Assembly (NCBI RefSeq): GCF_000769075.1
Contig: NZ_JRFC01000020.1
Location: 127,523 to 183,859 of the forward strand
From: Porphyromonas sp. COT-290 OH3588
GTDB taxonomy: Bacteria > Bacteroidota > Bacteroidia > Bacteroidales > Porphyromonadaceae
Direction: 5' to 3'
DNA: 56,337 nt
A program made the translations under genes and the position numbers. This document shows positions 44,760 through 52,871 of the stretch, in pieces. Within the stretch, counting starts at the first letter, position 1; each line of letters starts with the position of its first letter. Under the pieces are notes generated by a model. That model worked only from the letters and a program-made list of their open reading frames with translations, did no database searches and was not told the origin of the DNA.

Positions 44760-44977
44760 TTCTTTGTGCTAGAGAGTAACTCTCAACTCAGTTTTCATCG
44801 AACCCCAAGACAGTCTATGTAAGCGATTTGTGACACAATCACTACCCGTGAGGCAATGCCACGAATGGTTTGGGTAGAGCTAGTTGCGATGCAGATGCAC
44901 TAGGATACGTCCTTTGTCATCATCGCACTAGATACGACACCCAAACAAAAATATCGACTGTAAAAAGAGATTTTATT

Positions 44978-46360
44978 ATGAAATATGTGTACTTCATCGG
45001 TATAGGTGGTATTGGCATGAGTGCAATCGCTAGATATTTCCATAGCAAGGGCTATGGAGTAGCAGGCTACGACCTCACGCCTAGCCCGCTAACTCGCACC
45101 CTAGAGAGCGAGGGCATAGACATTCATTATAGTGATGACATTGACCTCATTCCCCTGCACTATAGAGCACTAGATACGCTCGTAGTCTACACTCCCGCCG
45201 TACCAGCGACGCATCAAGAGCTTTGCTACTACAGAGCTCAAGGCAATCGGGTACTCAAGCGCTCGGAGATCCTCGGCGAAATCACACGCCTAGAGCGTGG
45301 ACTCTGTGTGGCTGGCACACACGGCAAGACGACGACCTCGAGCCTACTGGCTCATCTACTCTACAGCAGTAGTGTGGGTTGCAATGCCTTCCTTGGTGGT
45401 ATCTCCAACAACTATAAGACCAATCTGCTCCTAAGCGAGCACAGTGATCTAGTCGTAGTAGAGGCGGACGAGTTTGACCGTTCGTTTCACCGCCTAAGTC
45501 CGTATATGGCGATCATTACCTCTGCCGACCCCGATCATCTCGACATCTATGGCACACCCGAGGCCTATCGTGAGAGCTTCGAGCACTTCACTTCGCTCAT
45601 AGCCTCCGAGGGTTGCCTAGTCATGCGTCGAGGCATTCCGCTCACGCCTCGCCTGCAGGAGGGCGTTCGCCTCTATCAGTATGCGATGAATGAAGTCGCA
45701 GACTTCTATGCCTCCGAGATACGTGTGGAGCACGGACATCTATTCTTCCGCTGGCACTATCCCGAGATAGGCGGCACACCTGCTGGATCGCTGGTTGTCG
45801 AGCTTGGTGTTCCTCTATTGATCAACGTGGAGAATGCCGTGGCAGCAATGGCGGTAGCCTTACTCTCTGGTGCTACGCTCGAAGAACTAAGCCAAGGGAT
45901 CAAGAGCTTCAGAGGCGTGCATCGACGCTTCGACCGAGTCGTCGATAGCGAGCAATATGTCTTGATCGACGACTATGCCCACCACCCCGCAGAGCTTGAG
46001 GCCTCTATCGCCTCCGTGCGAGGCTTGTACCCCGAGAGCAAAATCATGGGGATATTCCAACCACATCTCTACAGCCGCACACAAGATTTTCATCGTGAGT
46101 TCGCCGAGAGCCTAGATAAACTGGACGAAATTATTCTACTGGACATTTACCCCGCTCGTGAGCTCCCAATCCCGGGCGTAACCTCTAGCATGATTGCCGA
46201 GCTGATGCAAAACTCGCACGTAAGTGTTATGAGCAAAGCAGATCTGCTCCCACACCTAAGCAACCTCGAAGAGCTGCCCGATGTGATCCTGATGGTCGGT
46301 GCAGGCGACATCGACCGCCTTGTGCCAGATGTAGCCAACCTACTAAAGTCTAAGATATGA
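44978..46360 (+). CDS. murC: UDP-N-acetylmuramate--L-alanine ligase
   Basis: A 460-residue cytoplasmic Mur ligase that adds L-alanine to UDP-MurNAc. It shows the N-terminal Rossmann loop GIGGIGMSAIA, the ATP loop GTHGKTTT (from residue 113), EADEFDRSF, and DDYAHHPAELEASI in the C-terminal domain. The start is ATG 44978 (MKYVYFIGIGG); the open frame to 44870 is leader sequence. It overlaps ftsQ by ATGA and begins the murC-ftsQ-ftsA-ftsZ block, without murG upstream. Confidence 0.97.
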   Translation: MKYVYFIGIGGIGMSAIARYFHSKGYGVAGYDLTPSPLTRTLESEGIDIHYSDDIDLIPLHYRALDTLVVYTPAVPATHQELCYYRAQGNRVLKRSEILGEITRLERGLCVAGTHGKTTTSSLLAHLLYSSSVGCNAFLGGISNNYKTNLLLSEHSDLVVVEADEFDRSFHRLSPYMAIITSADPDHLDIYGTPEAYRESFEHFTSLIASEGCLVMRRGIPLTPRLQEGVRLYQYAMNEVADFYASEIRVEHGHLFFRWHYPEIGGTPAGSLVVELGVPLLINVENAVAAMAVALLSGATLEELSQGIKSFRGVHRRFDRVVDSEQYVLIDDYAHHPAELEASIASVRGLYPESKIMGIFQPHLYSRTQDFHREFAESLDKLDEIILLDIYPARELPIPGVTSSMIAELMQNSHVSVMSKADLLPHLSNLEELPDVILMVGAGDIDRLVPDVANLLKSKI

Positions 46361-47136
46361 AGAAGATTGTCCTGAGCGTCCTTGCGCTCCTACTGCTTGG
46401 CTACATCATCGTGGCAAGTCTGGGCATCACGAGTGAGGAAAAATCTAAGGCACGTTGCCAGCACATCGACATTGAGATCGTGACGGAGCCGGGCAGACAG
46501 CTATTCATGGACGAGGGCGACATTCGTGGCGAACTGGCACAGATGAAGCTCAACCTCGAGGGCAGTCTTTTTGACTCGATCGACATCAACCAAGTGGAGA
46601 TGAAGCTCAGAGAGAACCCTATGTTTCACAATGCAGAGGTGTACGCCTCTCGCAGTACAAGCAAGCTCAAGATACGACTAGAACAGAAGGAACCCCTCTT
46701 CCTCGTACAGAGTGCCGATAGTACCTACTATGTCGCACGCAACCGAGGTATTATCCCGATGAATCCACGCTACTCTGTCTACGTACCCGTCATCACAGGG
46801 CACATCTCCAAGTCCTACGCCACTAGAGAACTGTACGACCTGATGGAGCTCGTCGGCAAGGACGACTACTTCAGACATTACTTCGGACATACCTATGTAG
46901 ACGAAAAGGACGGCATCGTGCTGACACCTCGTGTGGGTAGAGCGAGGATTATCCTCGGGAAAGGAACCAATTGGGAGAAGATGCTCAACAAACTCCGTGT
47001 CTTCGATAGAGAAGTAGTCCCACGCAAAGGCTGGAATACCTTTGAGTATCTCAAACTTGGCTTCGGTGATCAAGTCATCGCCAAGGAGTATGGAGCAACG
47101 ATACCCACCAAAAAAACGGAGGAGATCTACGACTAA
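46357..47136 (+). CDS. ftsQ: Cell division protein FtsQ
   Basis: A 259-residue bitopic division protein. One membrane helix lies near residues 4-24. A POTRA-like segment follows, with FMDEGDIRGELAQMK and VEMKLRENPMFHNAEVYASRSTSKLKIRLEQKEP (in parts), typical of the FtsQ/DivIB POTRA and beta domains. It acts in the divisome by linking FtsL/FtsB and later proteins. It is translationally coupled to murC by ATGA overlap and is followed by ftsA after 55 bp. Sequence identity in FtsQ is low across phyla, but position and topology fit. Confidence 0.92.
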   Translation: MKKIVLSVLALLLLGYIIVASLGITSEEKSKARCQHIDIEIVTEPGRQLFMDEGDIRGELAQMKLNLEGSLFDSIDINQVEMKLRENPMFHNAEVYASRSTSKLKIRLEQKEPLFLVQSADSTYYVARNRGIIPMNPRYSVYVPVITGHISKSYATRELYDLMELVGKDDYFRHYFGHTYVDEKDGIVLTPRVGRARIILGKGTNWEKMLNKLRVFDREVVPRKGWNTFEYLKLGFGDQVIAKEYGATIPTKKTEEIYD

Positions 47137-47191
47137 TGGGGCAGCAATACGCAAATACAATAACTCATTAACAGAAAGTACAGATCTGACA

Positions 47192-48616
47192 ATGAATACG
47201 AAGAAGAAAGAAAAGACATACGTTGCCATCAATCTCGGCAGCTCATATATCACTGGGATAGTGGCACATAAACTCTCAGGGGGCCGCATCTCCCCCATTG
47301 CTATCAGCCGTAAGCCCAGCAACAGAAGCATTCTGCACGGAGCAATCCACAACGTAGACGAGGCTGCTCGGATCATCGGACAGATCCTAGACGATCTAGG
47401 ACAAAAGCTTCCCGAACGAGAAATCATCAAAAGCATCTATGTAGGACTTGAGTGCCGCTCAATGCAATCGAGAGTTTATCATACCTCACTCAGTCTAAGC
47501 GAGGAGGGAGAGATCATTACCCTCGATCACCTACAAACACTCGCAGACCAAGCCAGAGATGCACAATATCCCGGCATGGAAATCCTACGTATCTCGGACC
47601 CTCGCTACTATGTAGACGGCAAACAAGAGGGCAGTCCTCAAGGAGTACGTTGCAGCCGCTTGGAGGCTAACTTCCAGATTATCATCGCTCGAAGAAGTAT
47701 CGTAGCCAATATCCACGAAACCTTGGAGAATAAGCTCGGACTCAAAATCCACGAAATCCTAATCGCCCCACAAGCCGAGGCCGTAATCACCCTAAGGCCA
47801 GAGGAAACAATGCTCGGGTGTGCCTACATCAACATCGGAGGTGGCTGTACGAGTATTTCGATCTATGAGAATCGTCTACTCTCTGCCCTACACATTCTCC
47901 CCCTAGGAGGCATCAACGTGACCAAAGACCTCACGCACCTACACCTAATAGAGGCAGATGCCGAGCGGCTAAAGGTGGAATACGGCTCTATGAATCTATC
48001 AATCGCCAAGGACGAGGTCATCAAGGCAATCAGTACAAGTGGCTCGCCCGACAAACATCTCAATAGATACGAGCTTAATCGCTATATCTCCGCTCGCATG
48101 ACAGAGATCATGAGCAACGTGATGCATATCATTCAGCTCTCTGGTTACGAAGAACAAATCAAGTCTGGGCTAGTCATCAGTGGTGGAGCGACGAATATCG
48201 ACCACTTCTTCGATATCGACGATAAGCTCCCCATACGTCAAGGCAGGGCACGCCGTGAACTCATCAGCGAGGCGGTAGCAGAAGCCGACCTCAAACTCTA
48301 CCAGACCGAGTTGGGATTGATCTACCAAGCCAAGGAGGATTGCGTCGATCAGGAATACAATAGCCTTGAGAATCTCTTTGATGAGAGTGAAGACAAACCC
48401 ACCCAGCCGATAGCATCAGTGCAAGAGAAAGACGAGGGCACCAACTCTGTAGAGAGCACCTATACCTTCGCAGCAACAGACGAAGGTGTACAGGACGATG
48501 ACTTTGAGCCAGCTGTCACACAAGAGCGAGCGAGTGTCAAGGGTTTTTTCAGTCGTTGGGGCGATAAACTCCGCAGTACGCTCAATCAGCTCAACGGAAC
48601 AGACGAAGACGAATAA
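47192..48616 (+). CDS. ftsA: Cell division protein FtsA
   Basis: A 474-residue actin-like protein that tethers FtsZ to the membrane. Motifs are YVAINLGSSYITGIV (phosphate 1), CAYINIGGGCTSISIYE (phosphate 2) and GLVISGGATNIDHF (adenosine). After a long acidic linker (about 390-450) the C-terminus VKGFFSRWGDKLRSTLNQL is the amphipathic membrane-targeting helix. The start is ATG 47192 (MNTKKKEK). The longer frame overlaps ftsQ in another frame. ftsZ follows after 33 bp. Confidence 0.96.
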   Translation: MNTKKKEKTYVAINLGSSYITGIVAHKLSGGRISPIAISRKPSNRSILHGAIHNVDEAARIIGQILDDLGQKLPEREIIKSIYVGLECRSMQSRVYHTSLSLSEEGEIITLDHLQTLADQARDAQYPGMEILRISDPRYYVDGKQEGSPQGVRCSRLEANFQIIIARRSIVANIHETLENKLGLKIHEILIAPQAEAVITLRPEETMLGCAYINIGGGCTSISIYENRLLSALHILPLGGINVTKDLTHLHLIEADAERLKVEYGSMNLSIAKDEVIKAISTSGSPDKHLNRYELNRYISARMTEIMSNVMHIIQLSGYEEQIKSGLVISGGATNIDHFFDIDDKLPIRQGRARRELISEAVAEADLKLYQTELGLIYQAKEDCVDQEYNSLENLFDESEDKPTQPIASVQEKDEGTNSVESTYTFAATDEGVQDDDFEPAVTQERASVKGFFSRWGDKLRSTLNQLNGTDEDE

Positions 48617-48649
48617 ATCTACGAACCTACATAAACTGACTTAGAGAAT

Positions 48650-50029
48650 ATGATGGAAGAAGTAAGAGGCGGTACGCAGTTCAACTACAGTACCAGTAGC
48701 GTACGCAAACTCATCAAAGTAGTAGGCGTAGGTGGTGGCGGTGGCAATGCCGTAACTAAGATGTTTGTTTCAGGTTCGGTCCCCGGAGTATCCTTCATGC
48801 TCTGCAACACCGATAGCCAAGCACTGGAGGATAGCGCCGTAGTAGAGAAAATCACGATTGGTCCAAACATCACCAAAGGACTGGGCGCGGGCAACAAGCC
48901 CGAGCGTGCGGCCGAAGCAGCTCACGACAGTGAGGCTGAAATCCGCCGAGCACTCACCAGCGACGATACACAAATGGTCTTCATTACCGCTGGTATGGGC
49001 GGAGGCACTGGTACGGGAGCCGCTCCAGTAATCGGGCGAATAGCGATGGAAGCTGGGCTCCTGACTATCGGCATCGTGACAATCCCCTTCGTTTTTGAGG
49101 GGCGACGCAAGATTTTGCAAGCTCTAAGAGGGGTGCGTGAGATGCAAAAGAGTGTCGATGCACTGATTGTAGTGAACAACGAACGTCTGATTGACGTCTT
49201 CGGTGACCTCTCAATCGACGATGCTTTCGACAAAGCAGACGAAACGCTAAGTAATGCAGCACGAGGTATCTCGGATATGATCAACCAAAGCGGTAAGATC
49301 AACCTTGACTTCGCAGACGTGCAGACGACACTCAAGGCAGGGGGTGTAGCCATCATCAACACGGGCTATGGTAAGGGAGAGAATAGGCTATCGCAAGCGA
49401 TCCAAGACGCACTCTACTCACCGCTACTAAACAACAACAATGTACTCAACGCCAAGCGAATCCTTATCAACGTTTACTCGCCCAAAGGCAATCCGCTTAC
49501 CGCAGGCGAGATGAGTGCTATGGGAGAGTTTACGAGTACTCTGGCGAGCGACTTCGAGAATATATGGGGGTACGTCAAAGACGCCGATCTGCCACAAGAC
49601 GAAATAGCGGTGACAATCCTTGCCTCGGGATTCAACTACGAAACCACAGCACGCAGCCTAGGAGGGTTGGATATGGTAGACCCAATCGCCACACGAGATA
49701 TCATCGCCCAAGAAGAAGAGGAGGGTAAGCTGATTACCGAATACTACGGCGACAAAGACCCAATAGGCCAGAAGCGCTACCACGTGAAGCCATTCCTACT
49801 CGATCCAGATGAGCTAGACGACGACGATATGCTTACGATCCTTGAAGAAACACCCTCGCTCAAGCGTGACGCACGTCCTCTAGAGAGCCAACGCACGAGC
49901 AAGGGCAAGAAGCGTGGCGCAACCAACGCTCCACCACGACTCGACTCACACATCTCCTCGAGCCAACCCCAAGAAGAGCCTGAGAAGCCGATAGCCAGAG
50001 ACTCCGACGTGATTCGAGGATTCAACTAG
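48650..50029 (+). CDS. ftsZ: Cell division protein FtsZ
   Basis: A 459-residue tubulin-like GTPase that forms the division ring. The GTP loop GGGTGTG is at residues 117-123; VGVGGGGGNAV and NTDSQAL are in the N-terminal part, and the T7 loop is NLDFADV. The linker (about 370-445) is charged and disordered. The extreme C-terminus ends in IARDSDVIRGFN rather than the common PAFLRR-type peptide. Two adjacent ATG codons (48650, 48653) are possible starts. Last gene of the murC block, followed by a terminator. Confidence 0.97.
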   Translation: MMEEVRGGTQFNYSTSSVRKLIKVVGVGGGGGNAVTKMFVSGSVPGVSFMLCNTDSQALEDSAVVEKITIGPNITKGLGAGNKPERAAEAAHDSEAEIRRALTSDDTQMVFITAGMGGGTGTGAAPVIGRIAMEAGLLTIGIVTIPFVFEGRRKILQALRGVREMQKSVDALIVVNNERLIDVFGDLSIDDAFDKADETLSNAARGISDMINQSGKINLDFADVQTTLKAGGVAIINTGYGKGENRLSQAIQDALYSPLLNNNNVLNAKRILINVYSPKGNPLTAGEMSAMGEFTSTLASDFENIWGYVKDADLPQDEIAVTILASGFNYETTARSLGGLDMVDPIATRDIIAQEEEEGKLITEYYGDKDPIGQKRYHVKPFLLDPDELDDDDMLTILEETPSLKRDARPLESQRTSKGKKRGATNAPPRLDSHISSSQPQEEPEKPIARDSDVIRGFN

Positions 50030-50038
50030 CCAAAGCTG

Positions 50039-50078
50039 TAGCCACAGATTAGGAGCATACACCCTAGATCTGTGGCTA
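50039..50078 (+). terminator. Terminator of ftsZ
   Basis: TAGCCACAGAT (50039-50049) pairs perfectly with 50068-50078, followed by TTTCATT, 9 bp after the ftsZ stop. Confidence 0.8.
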
Positions 50079-50111
50079 TTTCATTATACGTATGATCATA
50101 AACTTAAGCCG

Positions 50112-52394
50112 ATGAAATTAAAAACTCTCTACAAAATGGCTCCCCTAGCTCTGGGGCTCGTCCTCTCCGCCTGCTCGTCCTCGAGTATTGTGCGCAGCGA
50201 TGAGCCTGCTCCAGTCGAGCTAGTGAACCCCTACATGGGCAATATCAGTCATCTGCTCGTACCAACCTACCCAACTGTACATCTACCCAACTCGATGCTA
50301 CGGGTCTACCCAGAGCGAGCGGACTACACAGGTGAGGTCATCAAAGGGCTACCGATTGTCGTTACTAACCACCGAGAGCAAAGTGCTTTCAACCTCAGCC
50401 CGCTCTCCTCTCTCTCGGACTCTCTCCCAAGAGTTGCTACATATATGTACGACTCCGAGCGCATCAAGCCTTATAGCTATAGTGTCTATCTACTAGAGCC
50501 CAAGGTACAAGTCGAGTTCGCTCCCTCGCACCAAAGTGCGCTCTATCAACTGACCTACGATGCCCCCGAACAGGGCCAGTGGGTGATGATGAGCAGTCGC
50601 TCGGGTGAGCTGACAGCGGAGGATAATTCGATCTCGGGCTACCAGATAATCGGCGACTCAACTCGTGTCTATGTCTATATGGAGTTCGACTGTAAGCCCA
50701 AGAGCACGGGTGTGCGTGATGCTCAGAGCGGGCGATTCGTCCTCGCCGATAGCACAGCCCGAGGCGAAAGCGTTGTAGTGGAGTTCGACGGTAAGCAACA
50801 GTCCCTCTACATGCGCTATGGCATTTCATTCATTAGCGTCGAGCAAGCCAAGCGCAACGTCTTGAGAGAGATCCAGAGTTTCGAGATAGATATGGTCACT
50901 AAGGCCGCTCGGCACGAATGGAGTAAGGCTCTAGGTAAGATAGAAGTCGAGGGAGGGACCGAGAGTGAACGCTCGGTTTTCTACACCTCTCTCTACCGCA
51001 CCTACGAGCGCATGATCAATATCTCGGAAGATGGCCACTACTACAGCGCAACCGACGGACAGATCCACGAAGATGAAGGGACGCCATTCTACACCGATGA
51101 CTGGATTTGGGATACTTACCTAGCGGTGCACCCATTGCGTATCCTAATAGATCCCATACGCCAACAGCATATGCTCACCTCCTACCTGCGTGTAGCAGAC
51201 CAAACTAAGGAGGGTTGGCTCCCCACTTTCCCAGAAGTAACGGGTGATACGCATCGTATGAATGGTAACCATGGGATTGCTTCGTTTGCCGATGCACACG
51301 CCAAGGGAATGACGGGCTTCGATCTGGGCAAGGCCTACGAAGCCGCCAAGCGGACCATGGCAGAGAAGAGCTTCCTACCATGGACTCGTATCCCCAAGGG
51401 ACCACTCTCCAAGTATATGGACGAGCATGGCTACTTCCCCGGTCTACGCATCGGAGAGAAGGAAAGTGACCCACGTGTGACCAACTGGGAGAAGAGGCAG
51501 AGTGTGGCCGTTTCACTTGCTGCCCACTACGACTACTGGGCTCTCGGCGAGATCGCCAAGCAACTCGGACACGACGAGGAGGCCAAGGAGTATCTACGCA
51601 AGTCATACGACTACCGCAAGCTATTCAACTTCAAGACAAGTTTCTTCCACCCCAAGGACGACAAGGGCAAGTTCATCATGCCGTTCGACTACGAGCTATC
51701 TGGTGGCTTAGGCGTTAGGGACTACTACGATGAGAACAATGCCTACACCTATCGTTGGGATCTGAAGCATAACCCAGCCGATCTGATCCACCTAATGGGT
51801 GGTAATACCAACTTCATCAACAATCTTGATGAAACATTCCGCACACCTCTGAGTATGAGCAAATGGCAATTCTACAGCCAGATCCCCGACCAAACGGGCA
51901 ACGTGGGACAGTTCTCTATGGGCAATGAACCAAGTATGCATATCCCCTATCTCTACAACTACGCAGGTGCACCATGGCGCACCCAGCGTGCCGTACGCAA
52001 ACTCATCGGCTCTTGGTTCCGCAACGATCTGATGGGAGTGCCCGGAGATGAAGACGGAGGAGGCCTAAGTGCTTTCGTTGTCTTCTCTATGATGGGCTTC
52101 TATCCAGTTACTCCCGGTATGCCAGTCTACAACATTGGGGCACCCTTCTTCTCCAAAGTAACTATTCACCTCTCTGGCGACCGCCGCTTCGTCATCACAG
52201 CCCAAGATGTTTCTGCCGAGAACAAGTATATTCAGAGTGCTAGGCTCAACGGCAAGCCTCTAAACAAGGCTTGGTTCAAACACAGCGACATTGCCGATGG
52301 CGGGACACTCGAGTTCGTCATGGGCAATAGGCCCAACCCTGAGTGGGGTAGTAAGACGCCTCCACCCTCTGCCGACAAGATAGACCTCAAGTAA
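50112..52394 (+). CDS. GH92-family alpha-mannosidase lipoprotein
   Basis: A 760-residue glycoside hydrolase of family 92, exo-acting alpha-mannosidases with a calcium-dependent mechanism. The lipobox ALGLVLSAC puts the lipid at C21, so it is a surface or periplasmic lipoprotein. Family blocks include VNPYMGN, YTDDWIWDTYLAVHPL, GNEPSMHIPYLYNYAGAPW and GDEDGGGLSAFVVFSMMGFYPVTPG (split). WIWDTYLA and GDEDGGGLSA differ from the more common SLWDTFRA and GNDDCGQMSA, so it may be a divergent subgroup. It stands alone after ftsZ. The substrate could be host high-mannose or mannosylated glycans. Confidence 0.92.
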   Translation: MKLKTLYKMAPLALGLVLSACSSSSIVRSDEPAPVELVNPYMGNISHLLVPTYPTVHLPNSMLRVYPERADYTGEVIKGLPIVVTNHREQSAFNLSPLSSLSDSLPRVATYMYDSERIKPYSYSVYLLEPKVQVEFAPSHQSALYQLTYDAPEQGQWVMMSSRSGELTAEDNSISGYQIIGDSTRVYVYMEFDCKPKSTGVRDAQSGRFVLADSTARGESVVVEFDGKQQSLYMRYGISFISVEQAKRNVLREIQSFEIDMVTKAARHEWSKALGKIEVEGGTESERSVFYTSLYRTYERMINISEDGHYYSATDGQIHEDEGTPFYTDDWIWDTYLAVHPLRILIDPIRQQHMLTSYLRVADQTKEGWLPTFPEVTGDTHRMNGNHGIASFADAHAKGMTGFDLGKAYEAAKRTMAEKSFLPWTRIPKGPLSKYMDEHGYFPGLRIGEKESDPRVTNWEKRQSVAVSLAAHYDYWALGEIAKQLGHDEEAKEYLRKSYDYRKLFNFKTSFFHPKDDKGKFIMPFDYELSGGLGVRDYYDENNAYTYRWDLKHNPADLIHLMGGNTNFINNLDETFRTPLSMSKWQFYSQIPDQTGNVGQFSMGNEPSMHIPYLYNYAGAPWRTQRAVRKLIGSWFRNDLMGVPGDEDGGGLSAFVVFSMMGFYPVTPGMPVYNIGAPFFSKVTIHLSGDRRFVITAQDVSAENKYIQSARLNGKPLNKAWFKHSDIADGGTLEFVMGNRPNPEWGSKTPPPSADKIDLK

Positions 52395-52443
52395 TGCAAA
52401 ACTTACTCTAGGCACACAACGTAAGCTCCTGCACTCATAGGCA

Positions 52444-52504
52444 GACGAACCTAAAAGGGGCTGTGGCAAAAATAAATTTTGCCACAGCCCCTTTTAGGTT
52501 CGTC
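52444..52504. terminator. Perfect 28-bp hairpin after the GH92 gene
   Basis: Arms 52444-52471 and 52477-52504 are perfectly complementary around a 5-nt loop. The core AAAAGGGGCTGTGGCAAAA is the family consensus seen at the end of the bio operon and elsewhere. A T-run lies within the right arm. It lies 50 bp past the stop. Confidence 0.85.
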
Positions 52505-52615
52505 ACGAGCAAATGTCACAAACCACCTGAGCCGTTTGCCTCTTATATGACACACCATTCACTCCGTATGATGAAGGAAACACCTCTCGTCTACTACATC
52601 ATACCAATAAAAAAA

Positions 52616-52645
52616 GCAGTGCCAGAACTTACATCTCGACACTGC
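52616..52645 (-). terminator. Terminator of tRNA-Arg, conserved loop copy 2
   Basis: GCAGTG (52616-52621) pairs with CACTGC (52640-52645). On the minus strand a run of seven T follows. The loop CCAGAACTTACATCTCGA is nearly the same as in the hairpin at 26496. It lies just past the 3' end of the tRNA gene. Confidence 0.75.
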
Positions 52646-52650
52646 TCTAG

Positions 52651-52724
52651 TGATTGGGCTGGGATTCGAACCCAGGACCGATAGCTTAGAAGGCTATTGC
52701 TCTATCCAGCTGAGCTACCCAACC
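52651..52724 (-). tRNA. tRNA-Arg (anticodon TCT)
   Basis: A 74-nt cloverleaf on the minus strand. The acceptor GGTTGGG pairs with CCCAATC, the D arm is AGCTCAGCTGGATAGAGC, and the anticodon loop is CTTCTAA, giving TCT (reads AGA/AGG). The T arm is CCTGGGTTCGAATCCCAG. The CCA end is not encoded. Confidence 0.95.
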
Positions 52725-52806
52725 AGCTCTTCATTTACGAAAGCGCTGCAAAGATAATCAATAATCTCAGTATTGCCAAGGTTACTTCTGGACTTTGCAC
52801 GAAAAA

Positions 52807-52848
52807 ATCCCGCTCAATAGGTCGAATACTCGACCTATTGAGCGGGAT
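52807..52848 (-). terminator. Terminator of pyk
   Basis: A perfect 19-bp stem (52807-52825 with 52830-52848) with a 4-nt loop, followed on the minus strand by TTTTT. It lies 24 bp past the pyk stop. Confidence 0.92.
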
Positions 52849-52871
52849 AAGAGCCACGAGGGCTGCTGGGA

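Noticed and set aside
48770-49362. Minus-strand frames within ftsZ
   Set aside because: Shadow frames of a highly conserved plus-strand gene.
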